Of a stretch of 64,000 nucleotides of DNA, positions 8,985 to 20,333 are shown in pieces. Within the stretch, counting starts at the first letter, position 1. Every line of letters starts with the position of its first letter. This DNA is from Chrysopilus asiliformis (Eukaryota > Arthropoda > Insecta > Diptera > Rhagionidae). The position numbers and the translations under genes are program-made. The notes under the pieces are model-generated. The model had not been told where the DNA came from. It saw nothing but the letters and a program-made list of their open reading frames with translations, and made no database searches. The stretch spans positions 43,361,090 to 43,425,089 of the forward strand of contig OZ035963.1 in assembly GCA_964034945.1 (NCBI GenBank), in the 5' to 3' direction.

Positions 8985-10117
8985 GAGGTCCTGTAAGGAT
9001 AACGCAAATGTCCTTTTTCCCGTTTTTCCCGAAAAAATTGGTATTAAGGGGTTTTCAGGGTCGCTGATTACGAATCCGGCGTTTCAGTTTCAATAACACT
9101 AACGAAAGGTCCTGTAAGGATTACGTTGATTTTCAAGTTTTTTAAAAGCTTTTATTTAGCTTGCCTTCGTGTCTGTCTGTCTGTTTGTCTGTTTGTCTGT
9201 CAGATCAAATCTTGCAACCCAATTTTGACCCACTTCCACTTGTCCGATTGACTTGAAATTTTGCACACTTATATAAGTCCGATGACAATACAATATTTTC
9301 ACTACTTCGTCCTTGTAAGGATAACGGAAGGTCCTGTAAGGATAACGTGATTATCCTTTTCTCCAAATTTTCCGGAAAAAAATCTATCCTGGGGGTTTTT
9401 GGGGTCGCTGAATCCGAATCTGTCATTAAAAAGTCAGTAAGGATAACGGAAGGTCCTGTAAGGATAACGTGATTATCCTTTTCTCCAAATTTTCCGGAAA
9501 AAAATCTATTCTGGGGTTTTTGGGGTCGCTGAATCCGAATCTGTCATTAAAAAGTCTGTAAGGATAACGGAATGTCCTGTAAGGATAACGTGATTATCCT
9601 TTTTCTCAATTGTTCCGGGAAAAAATATATTCTGCGGGTTTTGGGGTTCGCTGAATACGATTCTCAAGTTAAAAAGCCTGTAAGGACATCTCAAATGTAA
9701 AGCTATATATTCAAAGACTAAAAAGAACAAAATAAAAAAAAATTTAAAAATTTTTTTCAAAAAAAGCTTTTATTAAAAAAAATGCACTAAAAAGAAAAAA
9801 ATAATTTTCTGGACGCTGTGTATCACAAATATAAAAGCTTTTAAAAAGCGAGATAATGCATAAAACAATAAAATAAACATTTATCTCGCTTTTTAAAAGC
9901 TTTTATATTTGTGATACACAGCGTCCAGAAAATTATTTTTTTCTTTTTAGTGCATTTTTTTTAATAAAAGCTTTTTTTAAAAAAATTTTTTAAATTTTTT
10001 TTTATTTTGTTCTTTTTAGTCTTTGAATATATAGCTTTACATTTGAGATGTCCTTACAGGCTTTTTAACTTGAGAATCGTATTCAGCGAACCCCAAAACC
10101 CGCAGAATATATTTTTT
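8985..10117. mobile_element. Repeat B/P element: ~121-bp array plus palindrome
   Basis: Several units of a ~121-bp repeat (core 'tcctgtaaggataacg' and 'ggggtcgctgaat') lead into a 500-bp palindrome. Positions 9145-9330 are the reverse complement of 33690-33860, so this is the same element as 32935-33870 in the opposite orientation. It includes a tgtctgtctg tract. No protein is encoded. Confidence 0.7.
9620..10117. repeat. ~500-bp near-perfect palindrome
   Basis: The left arm is about 9620-9856 and the right arm about 9879-10117, with a ~22-bp spacer that includes 'aaaacaataaaataaac'. The arms pair from 'atattctgcgggtttt' outward to 'aaaagcgagataa' at the centre. A shorter relative is at 32935-33200. 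Confidence 0.88.
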
Positions 10118-10350
10118 TTAAGTTGGTTTTTTGGCATTCTAAATCCATGTGTAAGAAAATGGATGTTGGTATAGATGTATGTATGAGATTAATAGACTCA
10201 AAAACTACTGGACCGATTTTTATGCAGTTTTTCCTAAAATGATCCGCGTTCTCAGGAGCAGCTTTTTCGCTATCGAAATAGAGCGTAAAGATCATGCACA
10301 ACATTGGAACAAAATAAAGTGAAGTATAAGGAAAAAAATAACAAAAACCC
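10118..10350 (-). repeat. Helitron-like repeat fragment
   Basis: The plus strand has 'aaaatggatgttggtat' and 'ctcaaaaactactggacc'. The same body occurs in the minus-strand copy at 11990-12172. From 10351 to 11235 I see only AT-rich sequence with no convincing feature. Confidence 0.45.
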
Positions 10351-11289
10351 AAACTTAAAAATTTTCAAAATATTCATATAGCCAAAAAGTACTCCAGAGG
10401 GTTGCTAGAACCCAGTAAGGGATACCCAACTGAATTAGCAAATAATAGACGGCACTAGGTGCCGGTAAAAAGATTAGAAATGGACTGAGTAGTCCTAGAC
10501 CAAAAAATGATAAAGGTTCTACCACAAACTAATCATAAGCAGACTAACATTTTCATTCAATCCATTCTAGAACAAAATTGAATTTCAACTTTCAAAAAAT
10601 AAATACCCATAGCAGCCACTCCAGCCGTAGCAGCCATGAGCTTTACTGCCAACAGCACAAGACTTCGTGATGCAAGTGTTTTTTTTTTGTGTGTTTGTAT
10701 TGTGTGTGCGTGTTTTTTTGTTTGTGCGTATTTTTTCCTTCCGCAGGTTTTCGATTTGAATATTTTGATTGCTAACAATAAATATGTGACATGACAAAAT
10801 TTTTAGTTTGTTCGTTAATTCAAAATTTATTTTGAACTTTAAACGTTAAAAAAAAACAGCAAACTAAAAATTTTATCTTGTTATATTTTGTTCATATTTT
10901 TAAATTGCTTTGAGAATGTAAGTTTCAAGTTTTATCAAATTTCCACAGAATTGTAGTTTGATAAAACAAAAAAAATGTATTTTATTTAAACAATTTAAAG
11001 TATGATTTAAACAATTCAAAAAAAAGATGTGAATATTACATGACTTTCTTCTGCAATATTTAAAGTTTCCGAAAAAATATGTGAAAAATAATGTTTTTCA
11101 AATTATCTCATGAACCGTTAGAGATATGTAAAAACTTCATACTCGACTTGAATGGAGCTTGAAAGTCACCTTTATTTTTTTTAACTTTTTTCATTTGGAT
11201 GTAGTTAGGGACCTAAAAAAAAGATACCCGTATTTTTTTGTTTCGGGGAATAAATTCCAGTAGGCGGAGAGGAGGGGGTCAAAGTCGGC

Positions 11290-11385
11290 GAAAACTCGAA
11301 ATCACAAAAACTTTAAAAATTTGTAATTCGTATACCCCGCTAATTCGGTCCCTTGAAATACGAATTATCGGGATTCTACTGTATA
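11290..11385. repeat. Pogo/Tigger-like element end
   Basis: 'cgaattatcgggattctact' followed by GTA, and upstream 'attcggtccctt', resembles the right terminus of pogo-type elements (reverse complement starts TACAGTAGAATCCCG). A related end is at 47575-47672. The other end was not found. Confidence 0.4.
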
Positions 11386-11799
11386 TAAAATATGGTTTTT
11401 TAGGTGTCAAAATGTGTCTTCTATCAGGTAAAAAGGGTTTCAGCTTAACGTCGCTTAGCGGCCATTGTTGATTTTCAACATTTATACAATTTTTTTATGA
11501 AAAATTATGTACTTTACAAAATATATCACAACTAAGCCCAAAATCAACATATCCGGTTTCTTTTTTCCCCATTTTAAAGCTAATTCTAATAGTTTGTAAG
11601 CTTAGGTGGAAATATAAGGAAATGGTAACTTTTTAAAGTTCATAAAAAATATTGAAAATCAATAAATCTATTTCGAGTTTTGTTTTTGGACATTTGAAGT
11701 ACCATTATTTGATAAAATATCGAATAACTTCAAATGGTTCTACAGCACCTACAATCTATCGTTTTGACAAATTTAAAAGTCACATTTTTTAAATTATGT

Positions 11800-12172
11800 C
11801 CGCTCACAAGACCTATTGGCCGCATAGTGCCCCGTTTTTCCGACAAAAAATTATAAAAAGGACATTTGTGTTATCCTTACAGGACCTTCCGTTTCGAATT
11901 TTGAAATTCCAACGCCAGATTCGTAATCAGCGACCCCGAAAACCTCATATTGTCAATTTTTCCGGAAAAACTTGGAAAAAGGATATTTGCGTTAATCTCA
12001 CAAGACCTTCCGTTTCGAATTTTTAAAATCTAACATAGCTAAAAATCTGCACCTGGCAGTGCGCGGATCATCAAAAACCGCATAAAAATCGGTCGAGTAG
12101 TTTTTGAGTTTATTAATCTGATATACCTACATACATACCAACATCCATTTTATTATATATATATAGAAAAAA
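11800..12172 (-). mobile_element. Helitron-like repeat B copy
   Basis: The minus strand starts at 12172 with TCTATATATATATAA and continues 'aaaatggatgttggtat'. It then runs into two units of the ~121-bp repeat ('ttaacgcaaatatcc', 'ggggtcgctgattacg'). It ends just upstream of the autonomous Helitron. Confidence 0.55.
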
Positions 12173-12749
12173 TACTTTCTTTTAATAAAAACTAGGTACA
12201 ATTTTTGGAATTTTTGTTGTCCATGCGTTGTTTTTGTCGAATACCATCCATACGCTTAGGACTTTTTATAAGCTTCATTTCCATCTGGAGTATTACCAAA
12301 CATGTGTTGATCGATTAATCGATTATTAATGACGATTAAATCGAAAGTCGATTGCAGCTTGCTTGGTTTTTCCAGATTACTTTTACAACTTTTCGGCAGA
12401 AATGGGCGGAGCCACAAACAACATATGTTACTAATATACCGATTGTGAAATAACAAAGGCGCTAAAAGGATATAAATACTAGAGAACCATGGAGTAATAA
12501 ATCAGTTGTTAAAAGTCAGTCGACTAGGTTACAACAAAAAGTAGAAAATTGTGAAAGTGATTTTTGAAGGTGAAGGAAATTACCTGTAAAAATTGTAGAA
12601 GTGAGAAAAGTAACATTGAGCATGGAGAAAAGCACACAAATAAAAAAAGGTTATAGTGAGGAAGTGAATAAGAGTAAAAGCAGAAATTGGAACATCAAGG
12701 AAATCAGAAAATCAAAGGAAAAAGTAAATAATAAAGATTTTAGTTTTTC
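12173..12749 (+). other. Probable 5' leader of the autonomous Helitron
   Basis: No frame longer than noise on the plus strand. The stretch becomes purine-rich towards the Rep-helicase frame. The true 5' terminus (TC) of the Helitron could not be fixed. Nothing else was recognised. Confidence 0.3.
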
Positions 12750-14636
12750 ATGACAATTAAGGCATCGTCAACGAACATTAAGTACCGGAAATTATTTGAA
12801 ATGCCATTCAAAAAATCAAACATTGGAAGATCAACCAGACATACGCGGCAATTGTCAGCCAATAGATCTGCTGAAACATCTGAAGAGCGAGACACACGCC
12901 AAGAAACTGAGCGGATCAGAGCCTCTACTTCAAGAGCTGCTCAAACATCTGAAGAACGAGACGCACGTCGGGAAACTGACCGGATCAGAGCCTCTATTTC
13001 AAGAGCTGCTCAAACATCTGAAGAGCGAAACACACGTTGGGAAACTGACCGGATCAGAGCCTCTATTTCAAGAGCTGCTCAAACATCTGAAGAGCGAGAC
13101 GCACGTCGGGAAACTGACCGGATCAGAGCCTCTACTTCAAGAGCTGCTGAAACATCTGAAAAGCAAGACGCACGCCAAGAAACTGAGCGGATCAGAGCCT
13201 CTACTTCAAGAGCTGCTGAAACATCTGAAGAGCGGGACGCGCGCCGGGAAACCGAACGCTCACGGCGCAGTCAATCAAGAACGAGAATCGATCTCAAGAA
13301 AGCGGCGTTCAATTACGATAAAGACTACGATTACAGTAGTAATCGCCATGTTGTCATTGGTAAAATGACTAATTTGTGCTCTCATTGTGGCGCTAAGAAA
13401 TTTCAAAGAGAAACGCCTGGCATGTGTTGCTCCAATGGCAAAGTCAATTTGCCACCACTGGCTGAGCCACCAGAACCACTTTCAACTTATGTGGATGGAG
13501 GTACTCGGGAGTCCAAACACTTTCTACTACATATTCGGAAATACAACTCATGCTTTCAAATGACATCGTTTGGAGCGACGAATATTGTGAAATATGGTAA
13601 TTTCATGCCTACATTCAAAGTCCAAGGACAAGTGTATCATCAGATTGGTTCACTTCTTCCTGCGCCTGAAGAAGATGCACAGTTTTTGCAAATATATTTC
13701 ATGGACAATGTCGAGGAAGAGATTGATCGACGATGTGCATTTAGTCTAACAACAGATCGGAAAATTATTGCTGAATTGCGAGCATTATTCCACGAGCACA
13801 ACTGTTTGGTCCGAGATTTCAAATCCGCATTAGAAAATGTAAGAGCAGATGACTTTAAAGTCATTATCAGGGCAGATAAAACGCCGTTGAATGAGCATGA
13901 AAGACGCTTCAATGCTCCAACGGTCCCTGAAGTAGCAGCTGTAATTGTCGGAACAGAGATTAACCGGCGAGATATTGTTATAAGCAGACGAGATCAAACC
14001 AAGCAACGTGTTGCTGAAACACACCGATCGTACGATGCACTTCAATATCCAATACTGTTTCCGCGTGGAGAAGACGGATATCATCTCGAATTGTATCAAA
14101 CTCATCCCGTCACAGGTGCTACGACAACGAAAAAAATCAGTTGTATGGATTTTTATGCGTATCGTATCATGATTCGAGCACAACAATCTAACCTCATCCT
14201 GAAGTGTCGTCAACTTTTCCAACAATTCATCGTTGATATGTACGCTAAAGTCAAAAGCGAACGACTGAATTACATTCGTTACAATCAATCGAAACTTCGA
14301 GTCGAACAGTATATTCATTTACGAGATGCTATTGCGAATGATGGAACAGTTACTGACATTGGACAAAAGGTTATACTTCCGGATTCGTATACTGGAAGTC
14401 CAAGACACATGCACGAATATGCTCAGGATGCTCTGACATATGTTCGCAAGTATGAACGTCCAGATATTTTCATCACGTTCACATGCAATCCATCTTGGAC
14501 CGAAATCAAAGATTTACTTCTGCCTGGCCAGCAACCATCCCATCGGCATGACCTCACAGCGAGAGTTTTCAAACAAAAATTGATACATTTTATCGATCTC
14601 ATCACTAACAGCCATATATACGGAGAAACTTGCTGC
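12750..14636 (+). pseudogene. Helitron Rep-helicase, N-terminal part
   Basis: First part of the rolling-circle transposase of a Helitron. The second ATG at 12801 may be the real start, since residues before it look unlike protein. Residues ~40-180 are six 23-residue repeats (TSEERDARRETDRIR-type), followed by a short Cys-rich 'CSHCGAKKF' segment. The Helitron_like_N domain follows ('FYAYRIMIRAQQ', 'LNYIRYNQSKLRVEQYIH') and then Rep motif 1 'DIFITFTCNPSWTEI'. The frame stops at TAG 14637 and continues in the same frame at 14640 directly into the HUH motif. This stop is an inactivating mutation. The family is known to nick and replicate its own DNA by a rolling-circle mechanism. Confidence 0.88.
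12870..13285 (+). repeat. Six tandem 69-bp coding repeats
   Basis: Six copies of a 69-bp unit containing 'cggatcagagcctcta' and 'caagagctgct' encode the 23-residue repeats of the Helitron protein. The +1 frame is also open through the array, encoding LLKHLKSETH-type repeats, because 69 is a multiple of three and the unit lacks stops there. Confidence 0.85.
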
Positions 14637-14639
14637 TAG

Positions 14640-16442
14640 ATGTATTCGATTGAATGGCAGAAAAGAGGTTTACCACATGCCCATATCTTAATTTGGTTGG
14701 TTGAAAAAATTCTTCCTACTCAAATTGACGATATCATTGCTGCTGAGCTGCCCGATCCAGAATTATTTAAAATTGTGAAAAAACATATGATTCACGGACC
14801 ATGTGGACCACACAACCCTCATTCGCCATGCATGAAAGATGGAAAATGCACCAAAAATTATCCACGTCAGATGCTCCAAGAAACGCAAACTGGTGGCGAT
14901 GGTTATCCGCTGTACAGACGACGAAAACCAGATGATAGGGGACACACAGCAACTATAAAAATCAATAACGTTGATTTTAAAATTGATAATCAATGGATTG
15001 TGCCATACTCTCCTATTCTTTCCAAATCATTCAATGCGCATATTAACGTGGAGGCCTGCAATTCGGTTAAATCTATTAAATACATATGTAAATATGTTAA
15101 TAAAGGCAGCGATATGGCAGTTTTCGGACTTGCGAATCCCAACGCACCCGTCAATGAAGTCGAACAATTTCAAATGGGACGTTATATTAGCAGTAATGAA
15201 GCTGTATGGAGAATCCTAGGTTTCGACATTCATGAACGCTTTCCTGCTGTCATCCATCTCAGTCTTCACTTGGAAAACGGTCAACGAGTCTACTTCACGG
15301 AAGAGAATGCACCCCAGAGAGCTGCAGATCCACCAAACACAACATTGACCGCTTTTTTCCAATTGTGTGCAACTGACGAATTCGCAAAAACGTTGCTATA
15401 TCACGAAGTTCCCAACTATTACACTTGGAATCAATCGACGAAGATATTTTGCAGAAGAAAACGAGGCGCCAGGCATTCTTCGATAGCTGGCATATTTTCT
15501 ACTGCCACATTGGGACGAGTATATACTGTTCATCCAAATAATGCTGAATACTACTATTTGCGAATGCTGCTTCACGTGGTCAAAGGACCAACATCGTTTC
15601 AAGTAATCAAAACCATTGATGGTCAAGTGTGTCAGACATACAGAGAAGCATGTTTCAAACTTGGTATGAGCGAAGACATACTTCTCCGAGCACGCAGAAA
15701 CAACCCCGGTCTGGATGTACAGTATTCGGAAGACATTTTCAATGAAGCACTGATATCACTTGAGGATATGTGTATGTCGATTAACAACAAAATCCTCAAT
15801 CAGCTTGGACTATTTTCACCGGTACGTGACAGAAACGATGTTGCCGATAGAGACGTATTGCGAGAAAAACAATATGACGTCGATGCGCTACAGGTTTATG
15901 TTGAGGCTCAGAAAAGGCGCTTAACAAACGATCAACGACTCGCGTACGACACAGTTATGGAGCATGTACGAGGCGGAAATGGTGGACTTCTTTTTCTTGA
16001 TGCACCAGAAGGCACAGGAAAGACATTTCTTCTCAATTTGATACTCGCCGAAATTCGAATGAAGCATGAGATTGCTCTGGCTGCGGCATCATCTGCGATT
16101 GCAGCAACGCTACTTGATGGAGGACGCACGGCGCATTCGGCTCTCAAGCTACCATTGAATTTAAATCTAGCTGCAGATCCTCTTTGCAACATTGGAAAAA
16201 CATCTGGGATGGCAACTGTATTGAAAACATGCCAAATCATTATTTGGGATGAATGTACCATGGCCCATAAAAAAGGGCTTGAAGCACTTGATCGTACTCT
16301 GCGAGATTTTCGAAGCGATCAACGCCAAATGGGCGGAGCTCTGATATTGCTCGCCGGTGATTTCCGTCAAACTTTGCCCGTCATTCCAAGATCAACTCCA
16401 GCAGACGAGCTGAACGCATGTCTGAAGAATTCGGCTCTCTGG
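14640..16442 (+). pseudogene. Helitron Rep catalytic core and helicase N-part
   Basis: In phase with the preceding segment across a TAG. Residues 13-22 hold the HUH motif 'LPHAHILIWL'. Around 147-157 is the two-tyrosine nicking motif 'YICKYVNKGSD'. A PIF1-like superfamily 1 helicase follows: Walker A 'APEGTGKTFLLN' (about 16002-16037), Walker B 'IIWDECTMAHK' and motif III 'ILLAGDFRQTLPVI'. It ends at TGA 16443, after which the same frame resumes with helicase sequence. A CGA-to-TGA transition would explain that stop, but this is inference. Confidence 0.9.
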
Positions 16443-16445
16443 TGA

Positions 16446-17286
16446 CATGTGAAGAAAATAAAACTGTCGACCAATATGCGTGTGCATTTATTTGGAGATG
16501 TATCTGCAAAAACATTTGCCAAGCAACTTGTGGATATGGGCGACGGCAAACTTCCAGTTATTCCTGAAACACAGGAGATATCGTTCCCACTGAACTTCTG
16601 TCAACTTCAGTCATCAATTGAAGATCTTGAAAATAAGGTTTTCCCGAACATCGCCAACAATTTCAGGAATCACGATTGGCTATGCGAGCGAGCTATCTTA
16701 GCTCCAAAGAATGATGACGTCAATCGAATTAATAATAACATTCAATTAAAAATTCCTGGTACGGTTACGAAATACAAATCCATTGACACAGTTACAGAAG
16801 AGGATCAAGCTGTTAATTATCCAGTAAAATTTCTCAATTCATTGGAGCCTGCTGGAATGCCACCGCACATATTGACATTGAAAGTTGGCTCACCAATACT
16901 GCTCCTTCCAAATCTCAATACGCCAAAGTTGTGCAACGGAACTAGACTTTCCGTTAAAAAAACTGATGCCGAATGTAATTGAAGCAACAATTATTAACGA
17001 CAAATGTAAAGGAGAAGATGTGCTGATTCCGCGCATTCCAATGATTCCCACTGATTTGCCCTTCACATTTAAACGACTACAGTTTCCTGTGCGTCTTGCT
17101 TTCGCGATGACAATCAACAAAGCTCAAGGGCAGTCACTGCGCGTTGCCGGACTAAATTTAGAAAAACCATGTTTTTCGCATGGTCAACTATATGCTGCTT
17201 GCTCCAGAGTAGGAACTCCAAAAGCTCTGTACATCTATGCATCAAATCAGAAAACCAAAAATATTGTTTATCCCCTCGCGTTACGC
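16446..17286 (+). pseudogene. Helitron helicase C-terminal part, frameshifted
   Basis: It continues the helicase after the TGA at 16443 with 'KLSTNMRVHLFGD'. At the A-run near 16957-16963 the coding frame shifts by +1: the first frame ends at 16982, while 'MPNVIEATIINDKC' continues in the other. The C terminus has motif V/VI 'FAMTINKAQGQSL' and 'LYAACSRVG' and ends at 17286. With two stops and one shift this Helitron copy is dead, yet it is otherwise nearly complete. Helentron-type endonuclease sequence was not seen. Confidence 0.85.
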
Positions 17287-17289
17287 TAA

Positions 17290-18060
17290 ATGTTAGCATT
17301 AGTTAAAATTATTTTAAGTTGGTACAATTATATAGCGTCTGGAATAGTCAAAAATATTGTTAATGGAGGCAAAATATAAATTGAAACGAAATTATATAAA
17401 AATTGAAATTTTAATCGGAATGTGTGCTGAAAAAACGTTTAAGTGGCTAGTATTGTGTTTTCAAGATATTTAAGTGACATTTTTATTCGAGTAAAAAAAT
17501 ACTCAAATATTGTCGTGGGAAAAAAATTATTTAGTGCAAAAAATGGTGTAAAAAGGATTTTCTGCAGGGCGCGTGAAATTTTACGAAGCATAATCATGAT
17601 ATTCGTCAAAAATTTGCAAGGGTTTGTCAATTCAAGCTAGAAAAGCTCCATAAATTCGATATTAAAAGTGCGTGTTTTCCATATCGTTTATAAAAATCAT
17701 CGTCTTCTCGTGTAATTTAATTTCTAAGTTGTTTTCTCTTCATATTTATGTTTTCGCTTAACCAATATTAGTGTGAATTAATTTGTGTCAGCATTTTATG
17801 GTGAGAATTTTTTGTCGTTGTGTGGCATCTTCGCTCATTTTTTCTCTCCCGGTCGTGAAAAGGGTCCTTGCAACCGTTTCGGCAAACTTATCAAAGTTCT
17901 ACCGCGGGATATTCGACGTCTTCAGGCGGTAGCGGCTATTCGCCACTCAGTCGTATTTGGGTCGCCAGCACTTCTTCAGTACCACAATTTCAGTCATAAG
18001 GACGGTCGTGAGTCATGACTTTCAGTCGGTTCGTGTGCCATAGGACTACTTCCCAACCGA
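17290..18060 (+). other. Helitron 3' region with a GC-richer block
   Basis: AT-rich sequence to about 17780, then a GC-richer block (17830-18060) with an open stretch 'LPRDIRRLQAVAAIRHS' that I do not recognise. Positions 17690-17832 match the reverse complement of 47688-47795, so this part is repetitive. No definite CTRR terminus with hairpin was identified. Confidence 0.35.
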
Positions 18061-18075
18061 AAAATGCTCCTTGGG

Positions 18076-18440
18076 TACATTCAGTCAGCAAAAACCCGTT
18101 AATTTTCGAGATAATCGCAAAAAACTGAACGGTTTATCTCGATAACAGGTTGAGATATCGAGTTATAGCTAAAGACAAAAGTGTGGGAAATTTCTCCAAG
18201 TTTTGTCATACTTAAGGCCACTAAAAAACGCGTAGTTTGGGAGTAAATCGAGAAAAACGAAATTGCGATTTTTGAAAAACCGCCATTTTGGATACTTCCG
18301 GTTAACGGATTTCCACCAAAAGTTGATAGGATCGTCCCATTTCAGGACCCAACATGCCTATAAAATTTCATGGCGCTAGCTGTATTAGTTCTTGAGAAAT
18401 CTTGTACACAGCCTGACAGACAGACTGACAGACAAATATT
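18076..18440 (+). repeat. Dispersed repeat D, copy 1
   Basis: About 360 bp starting 'acattcagtcagcaaaaacc' and ending in a gacagacagac tract. It matches 19448-19805 with a few substitutions and small indels. It contains no gene. Confidence 0.8.
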
Positions 18441-18560
18441 ATTAAATGATTTTCGCCTCAAATAAATTTCATTCGAATATATAATATTTTTTTATTTATT
18501 TTTTAATTGATGTTATTTTTAACTGTTATGTAATAATCAGTTTAATCATATCATACTAAT

Positions 18561-18900
18561 ATATCATATCATACTAATATATAAAAATGAGTTGGTGTCT
18601 GTATGTCTGTCTGTCTGTTCCTCTTTCACGCAAAAACGGCTGAATCGATTGATTAGAAATTTGGCATGAGTGTCTGCGGTAGTTGTGGTTCCAACATAGG
18701 CATACGGAAAAGTAGCGCGAGGGGTGGGGGGAGTAAGGGGAGGGGGTAAAGTGTACTCGAAGCTTAGCTCTTCCTCTATGTTAGCCTTTCACGGGGAAAC
18801 TACCGAGCCGATTGGCCTGAAGTTTAGCTCCAACATAGACCATGAAAGCTAGGTTTTAATAAAAGTTATGTATGTTGGTTTTTTGACGTTTTGATTTTTG
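18561..18900 (+). repeat. Helitron-like repeat head
   Basis: 'ctaatatataaaaatgagtt', a tgtctgtctgtctg tract and 'cacgcaaaaacggctgaatc' mark the head of a non-autonomous Helitron-like repeat. Positions 18900-19447 hold AT-rich sequence without a recognisable gene. Confidence 0.45.
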
Positions 18901-19447
18901 TGCTCCGCGAATTTTTCTTCTGATCAAAAGTGCTCCCTGGCTTTAAAAAGGTTAAGAATCACTGGTTTAACGCCTCTGAAGATGAGCCAAAACAAGGCTC
19001 AAAACGTCAGGCTGGAAAATTAAAACACAACTTTTGTTTTAATTTCTTAAAATAGGTCCGCTAAGCCCGCCAAAGTAATACAAAAAATATCAGTTGTGCT
19101 CAACACAAAACTTTCTTCTACAAAATCTACGACCCTGCGCAATTTACGCTAGAGCCCTGTCGCGTTGTCACCCCAATACAACCTCCCAATAAATTCTTTG
19201 TTTATTCAAAAATATCAAAAATGTATAAAATTTGAGATAACTTGAGAACTGTAAAAGATATCAATTTACGGTAAATGGCAAAAATGTAGAAAATGTTAAC
19301 ATCTTTAATTATTCTTTTAACTGATTTGTCAAAAAACCGTTAGTTTGCAAATTTTTCGCAAAAATATGATTTTTTTCATAATGAAAATATCTCAATAACG
19401 GTAAGAAACAAAATTGTGCAGAATGCCATTCTCATTAATTCACTTCA

Positions 19448-19831
19448 TACATTCAGTCAGCAAAAACCCGTTAATTTTCGAGATAATCGCAAAAAAACTG
19501 TTTTTTTTTTAAATAACGGTTTATCTCGATAACAGGTTGAGATATCGAGTTATAGCTAAAGACAAAAGTGTGGGAAATTTTATTTTCTCCAAGTTTTGTC
19601 ATACTTAAGGCCACTAAAAAACGCGTAGTTTGGGAGTAAATCGAGAAAAACGAAATTGCGATTTTTGAAAAACAGCAATTTTGGATACTTCCGGTTAACG
19701 GATTTCCACCAAAAGTTGATAGGATCGTCTCATTTCAGGACCCAACATGCCTATAAAATTTCATGGCGCTAGCTCTATTAGTTTTTGAGAAAACAGACAG
19801 AAAGACATTTTTTTAATATGACTCCAATCGA
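19448..19831 (+). repeat. Dispersed repeat D, copy 2 (split by hAT)
   Basis: Second copy of the 18076-18440 repeat. It resumes after the hAT element at 22890-22960 ('gaggtcgaaatttttcatga'), a tail also present at 46020-46110. The copy is therefore interrupted by the 3,042-bp transposon. Confidence 0.75.
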
Positions 19832-20333
19832 CTCAGGAGCAGAGATGCAAACCGGTTTTTGAACCGAACCAAAAACCACTGAACCATTGAAATTTTAGTG
19901 AACCAAAACCAAACCACGAACCGAACCTCTCTGAAAAAATATGGCCGAACCAAACCAAAACCAAACCATTTTTGAACAAGCTGATTGAACCGAACCAAAA
20001 ACCAGAATTTTTTCCATTGGTTCGGTTCGGTTCAGTTTATATTGAAATATTTAGGATTGAAATTTTTTTATTATCGACCATATTTAAAATCTAAAAACTT
20101 TCTATGTTAATCTACTACCCAAAAAAATTGCTTTCCGTATACTTAAAATTTCGAACCCTAGCACCCAAAAGAAAATTGACAACCCTGTTGAATTTGACAT
20201 TTGGTTCATATTTCAAAGTTAACCAAAAAAAAATATTGCTTGTTACTGGTTTTATGTAAGTATCTCCAATTTTTTAAGTAATATCTTAATATATTATATA
20301 AATGTATTCTTTCCATGCATCAAGAAGAATAAA

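Noticed and set aside
10557..10797. Small minus-strand frame with a hydrophobic 'LMAATAGVAAMGIYFL' stretch
   Set aside because: Much of it comes from low-complexity gtgtgt and t-run sequence; no splice or family support. A short membrane protein pseudogene cannot be excluded.
12870..13285. Regular 69-bp repeats considered as a CRISPR array
   Set aside because: The units are contiguous and coding with no unique spacers, and the sequence is eukaryotic.
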